Origin: JAHIQC01 sp964565645
GTDB taxonomy: Bacteria; Actinomycetota; Coriobacteriia; Anaerosomatales; JAHIQC01
NCBI GenBank assembly: GCA_964565645.1
Contig: CAZMFQ010000011.1
Coordinates: 46,690 to 110,689, forward strand
Direction of reading: 5' to 3'
Length of the DNA stretch: 64,000 bases
Shown here: positions 62,471-64,000 of the stretch, piece by piece
Layout: each line of letters starts with the position of its first letter
Position numbering within the stretch: position 1 is the first letter of the stretch
Notes under the pieces: generated by a model
The model's input: the letters and a program-made list of their open reading frames with translations, nothing else
Told to the model about the DNA's origin: nothing
Databases searched by the model: none
Program-made: the position numbers and the translations under genes

Positions 62471-63888
62471 CTGACCGCGGCGCACGCGTCACAGCCGAGG
62501 GAGTCGGCTTCACGTACGCGGGTACTCGTACTGCGGCAATCGCAGGCATCAACTTCGTCGCCACCCCCGGCTCCGAGAACTGGATAACCGGGCCGAATGC
62601 GGCGGGGAAGAGTACTCTCCTGGAGATCATTGCGGGTGTTGTGCCCACGGTGATCGAGGGCAAGCTGACGGGACGACTGGATGTCGTCGGGGTCGGCACG
62701 GGGACTGCGGCCACTCCGTCGATGGTATTGCAGGACTCGGGCGTCTATCTGTTTCGCACCGTCTTCGACGAGATTGCCTTTCCGCTGGCCAACCGCGGGG
62801 TGTCGGAGGACGAACTGGAACCGGCAGTTCGAGGTGCGCTCGAAGTGGTCGACATCGCGCATCTCGAGGCTCGTTTGATGCACACGCTCTCCGGTGGTGA
62901 GCGTCAGAAGGTTGCAGTTGCGGCGGCTCTCGCGGTCGATCCAGACGTGCTGCTTCTGGACGAGCCCTTCGAACAGCTCGATCCTGCATCGGCCGATGAG
63001 GTTCTTGGACTCGCACGCCGGCAGGCCGCCCTTGGGACGACGGTGTTCATTGCCACCCGCGAGGCCGAGCACGTGCCGGAGGGCGCACAGCGGCTTCATC
63101 TTGTCGCGGGTGTTCCCCACCTTGATGATGCTGGGCCGAGGATCGCGTGTCGGCCCGCAGCCCGCCCCCTGGGGGGCCTGCTCCTGGAGATACGTAATCT
63201 CACCCACCGGTATGACTCCGGCGGTGGTGTCGAGGACGTCGATCTCAGCGTGCGTGAAGGGGAGTCGGTCGCCCTTCTCGGCCCGAACGGCGCCGGCAAG
63301 ACGACGATCATGAAGCACACCATCGGCCTGCTCCGACCTGATTCGGGTGACGTGTGGGTGCTCGACAAGGATGCGAGTGACTGTGAGATCTGGGACTTGG
63401 CGCGCGATGTAGGACTTCTCTTTCAGAATCCCGACGATCAAGTGTTCAACAGACTGGTGGAGATCGAGGTCGCGTGGAGTCTCATCGCTCGAGGAATCGC
63501 TCGGGACGCAGCCGTTGAGCGGGCGCATGCGGTCATGGTGGAGCTAGCCATCGACAGGTTGGCGAAGGAGAACCCCCACGAAATCACTGCCTCTGAGCGA
63601 CAGTTGGTGGCGTTCGCCTCGGTTCTTGTGGCGGAGCCCCGTCTCATCGTGCTCGATGAACCCACAAAGGCACTCGACGCCGATGCTGCAGAGACCGTCG
63701 TGTCTGCGGTTGAGCGACGACTTGATGATGGCGCTGGCGTATTGCTCGTCACACATGATGTGCGTTTCGCCGCCCGGCTCTCCAATCGTTGCGTAGTGCT
63801 GGCCGACGGCCGAGTGATTGCGGACGGGCCCTCGTGTGAAGTACTGGAAGATGCGAGCCTACTTCGTCGTGCGCGGCTCCTCACGTAG
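62467..63888 (+). CDS. Fused ECF transporter ATPase (EcfA1-EcfA2 in one chain)
   Basis: A 473-residue protein with two ABC ATPase domains. Domain 1 (about 8-230): Walker A GPNAAGKST, signature LSGGERQK, Walker B VLLLDEP. Domain 2 (about 238-470): Walker A GPNGAGKTT, Q-loop FQNPDDQVF typical of ECF ATPases, Walker B LIVLDEP, H-loop THD. The second signature reads TASERQ instead of LSGGQ, so one of the two ATP sites is degenerate. In ECF transporters EcfA1 and EcfA2 are usually separate. It powers uptake through the T and S components encoded upstream. Confidence 0.88.
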   Translation: MTDRGARVTAEGVGFTYAGTRTAAIAGINFVATPGSENWITGPNAAGKSTLLEIIAGVVPTVIEGKLTGRLDVVGVGTGTAATPSMVLQDSGVYLFRTVFDEIAFPLANRGVSEDELEPAVRGALEVVDIAHLEARLMHTLSGGERQKVAVAAALAVDPDVLLLDEPFEQLDPASADEVLGLARRQAALGTTVFIATREAEHVPEGAQRLHLVAGVPHLDDAGPRIACRPAARPLGGLLLEIRNLTHRYDSGGGVEDVDLSVREGESVALLGPNGAGKTTIMKHTIGLLRPDSGDVWVLDKDASDCEIWDLARDVGLLFQNPDDQVFNRLVEIEVAWSLIARGIARDAAVERAHAVMVELAIDRLAKENPHEITASERQLVAFASVLVAEPRLIVLDEPTKALDADAAETVVSAVERRLDDGAGVLLVTHDVRFAARLSNRCVVLADGRVIADGPSCEVLEDASLLRRARLLT

Positions 63889-64000
63889 GGCTAGCGGCGG
63901 ACAACTCGCTGCCCGATTTGTCGCCCGATTTGTCGCCCAAATACATGGTGACTGTTGGTACTCGTTGGTACCTATTGGGACTCGCCGCAGCTCCGCTGTA
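63881..64000 (-). CDS. C-terminal fragment, possibly an integrase tail
   Basis: A minus-strand reading frame enters from beyond the window and stops with TGA at 63881-63883, overlapping the ATPase stop by eight bases. It ends RYQRVPTVTMYLGDKSG and then a repeat of DKSG before a Ser/Ala tail. Flexible repetitive tails of this sort occur in tyrosine recombinases, but no catalytic residue is inside the window, so the assignment is a guess. Confidence 0.3.
   Translation of the reverse strand, partial: YSGAAASPNRYQRVPTVTMYLGDKSGDKSGSELSAASPT
63908..63932. repeat. Direct-repeat copy of the GCCCGATTTG motif
   Basis: The first 20 bases match 60358-60377 at 18 positions. GCCCGATTTG occurs twice here (63911-63920 and 63923-63932), once at 60361-60370, and its first nine bases form one arm of the hairpin at 60212. 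It flanks the TudS/ECF cassette on its far side. Confidence 0.6.

Overview
The window is high-GC bacterial chromosome with dense, short-gapped genes, GTG/TTG starts beside good Shine-Dalgarno sequences, -10 boxes that mostly lack a recognisable -35, and several likely leaderless genes. Five large secreted proteins end in three cell-wall-binding type 2 (CWB2) repeats. Together with hgcAB and a TudS/ECF cassette this suggests an anaerobic actinobacterium, perhaps a Coriobacteriia/Anaerosomatales-like lineage. The placement is inference; there is no rRNA or taxonomic marker to test it.

Layout. 1-3.7 kb: DUF1003 tail, SRPBCC-like protein, tRNA-dihydrouridine synthase, FUSC-like membrane protein and a TipAL-type MerR regulator with a clear operator. 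3.9-18.1 kb: two CWB2 surface proteins (VCBS/FG-GAP and beta-helix) around an ACT-domain regulator, two PH-domain membrane proteins, an ATC-hydrolase-like protein, a NifX-like protein, a DinB-like protein, a beta-carbonic anhydrase and an MFS/spermidine-synthase fusion. 18.2-24.1 kb: a metallophosphoesterase, then the main find: an operon arsR-hgcA-hgcB-thioredoxin-permease with the hallmark mercury-methylation proteins, convergent with a separate arsR-acr3 operon. 24.2-28.3 kb: two-component signalling genes. 29.1-32.3 kb: CWB2 M6 metalloprotease.

32.4-56 kb: de novo purine biosynthesis split into blocks: purC-x-purS-purQ-x-purL, purF-x, purM-purN and purH-x, where x is a small membrane protein of unknown function. 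Between purL and purF lie a CWB2 multicopper oxidase, a CWB2 carboxypeptidase-regulatory-like protein, a potassium channel and other genes. The purC leader can form a hairpin that hides its ribosome binding site. 56-60 kb: a type II toxin-antitoxin pair, pabC-like and pabB genes for p-aminobenzoate, an MscS channel, then tRNA-Lys and tRNA-Glu.

60.2-64 kb: directly after tRNA-Glu lies a cassette with a TudS-related putative desulfidase, an ECF S component, an EcfT and a fused double ATPase. It is bounded by similar short repeats that may be integrase-gene tails, so it may be a mobile cargo region.

How the genes fit together: HgcA (corrinoid methyl carrier) and HgcB (ferredoxin) are the known pair for methylating Hg(II). 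Here they are co-transcribed with an ArsR that has paired operator sites, a thioredoxin with a cysteine-rich tail and an ArsP-type permease. This suggests a thiol-metal sensing, methylation and export module.
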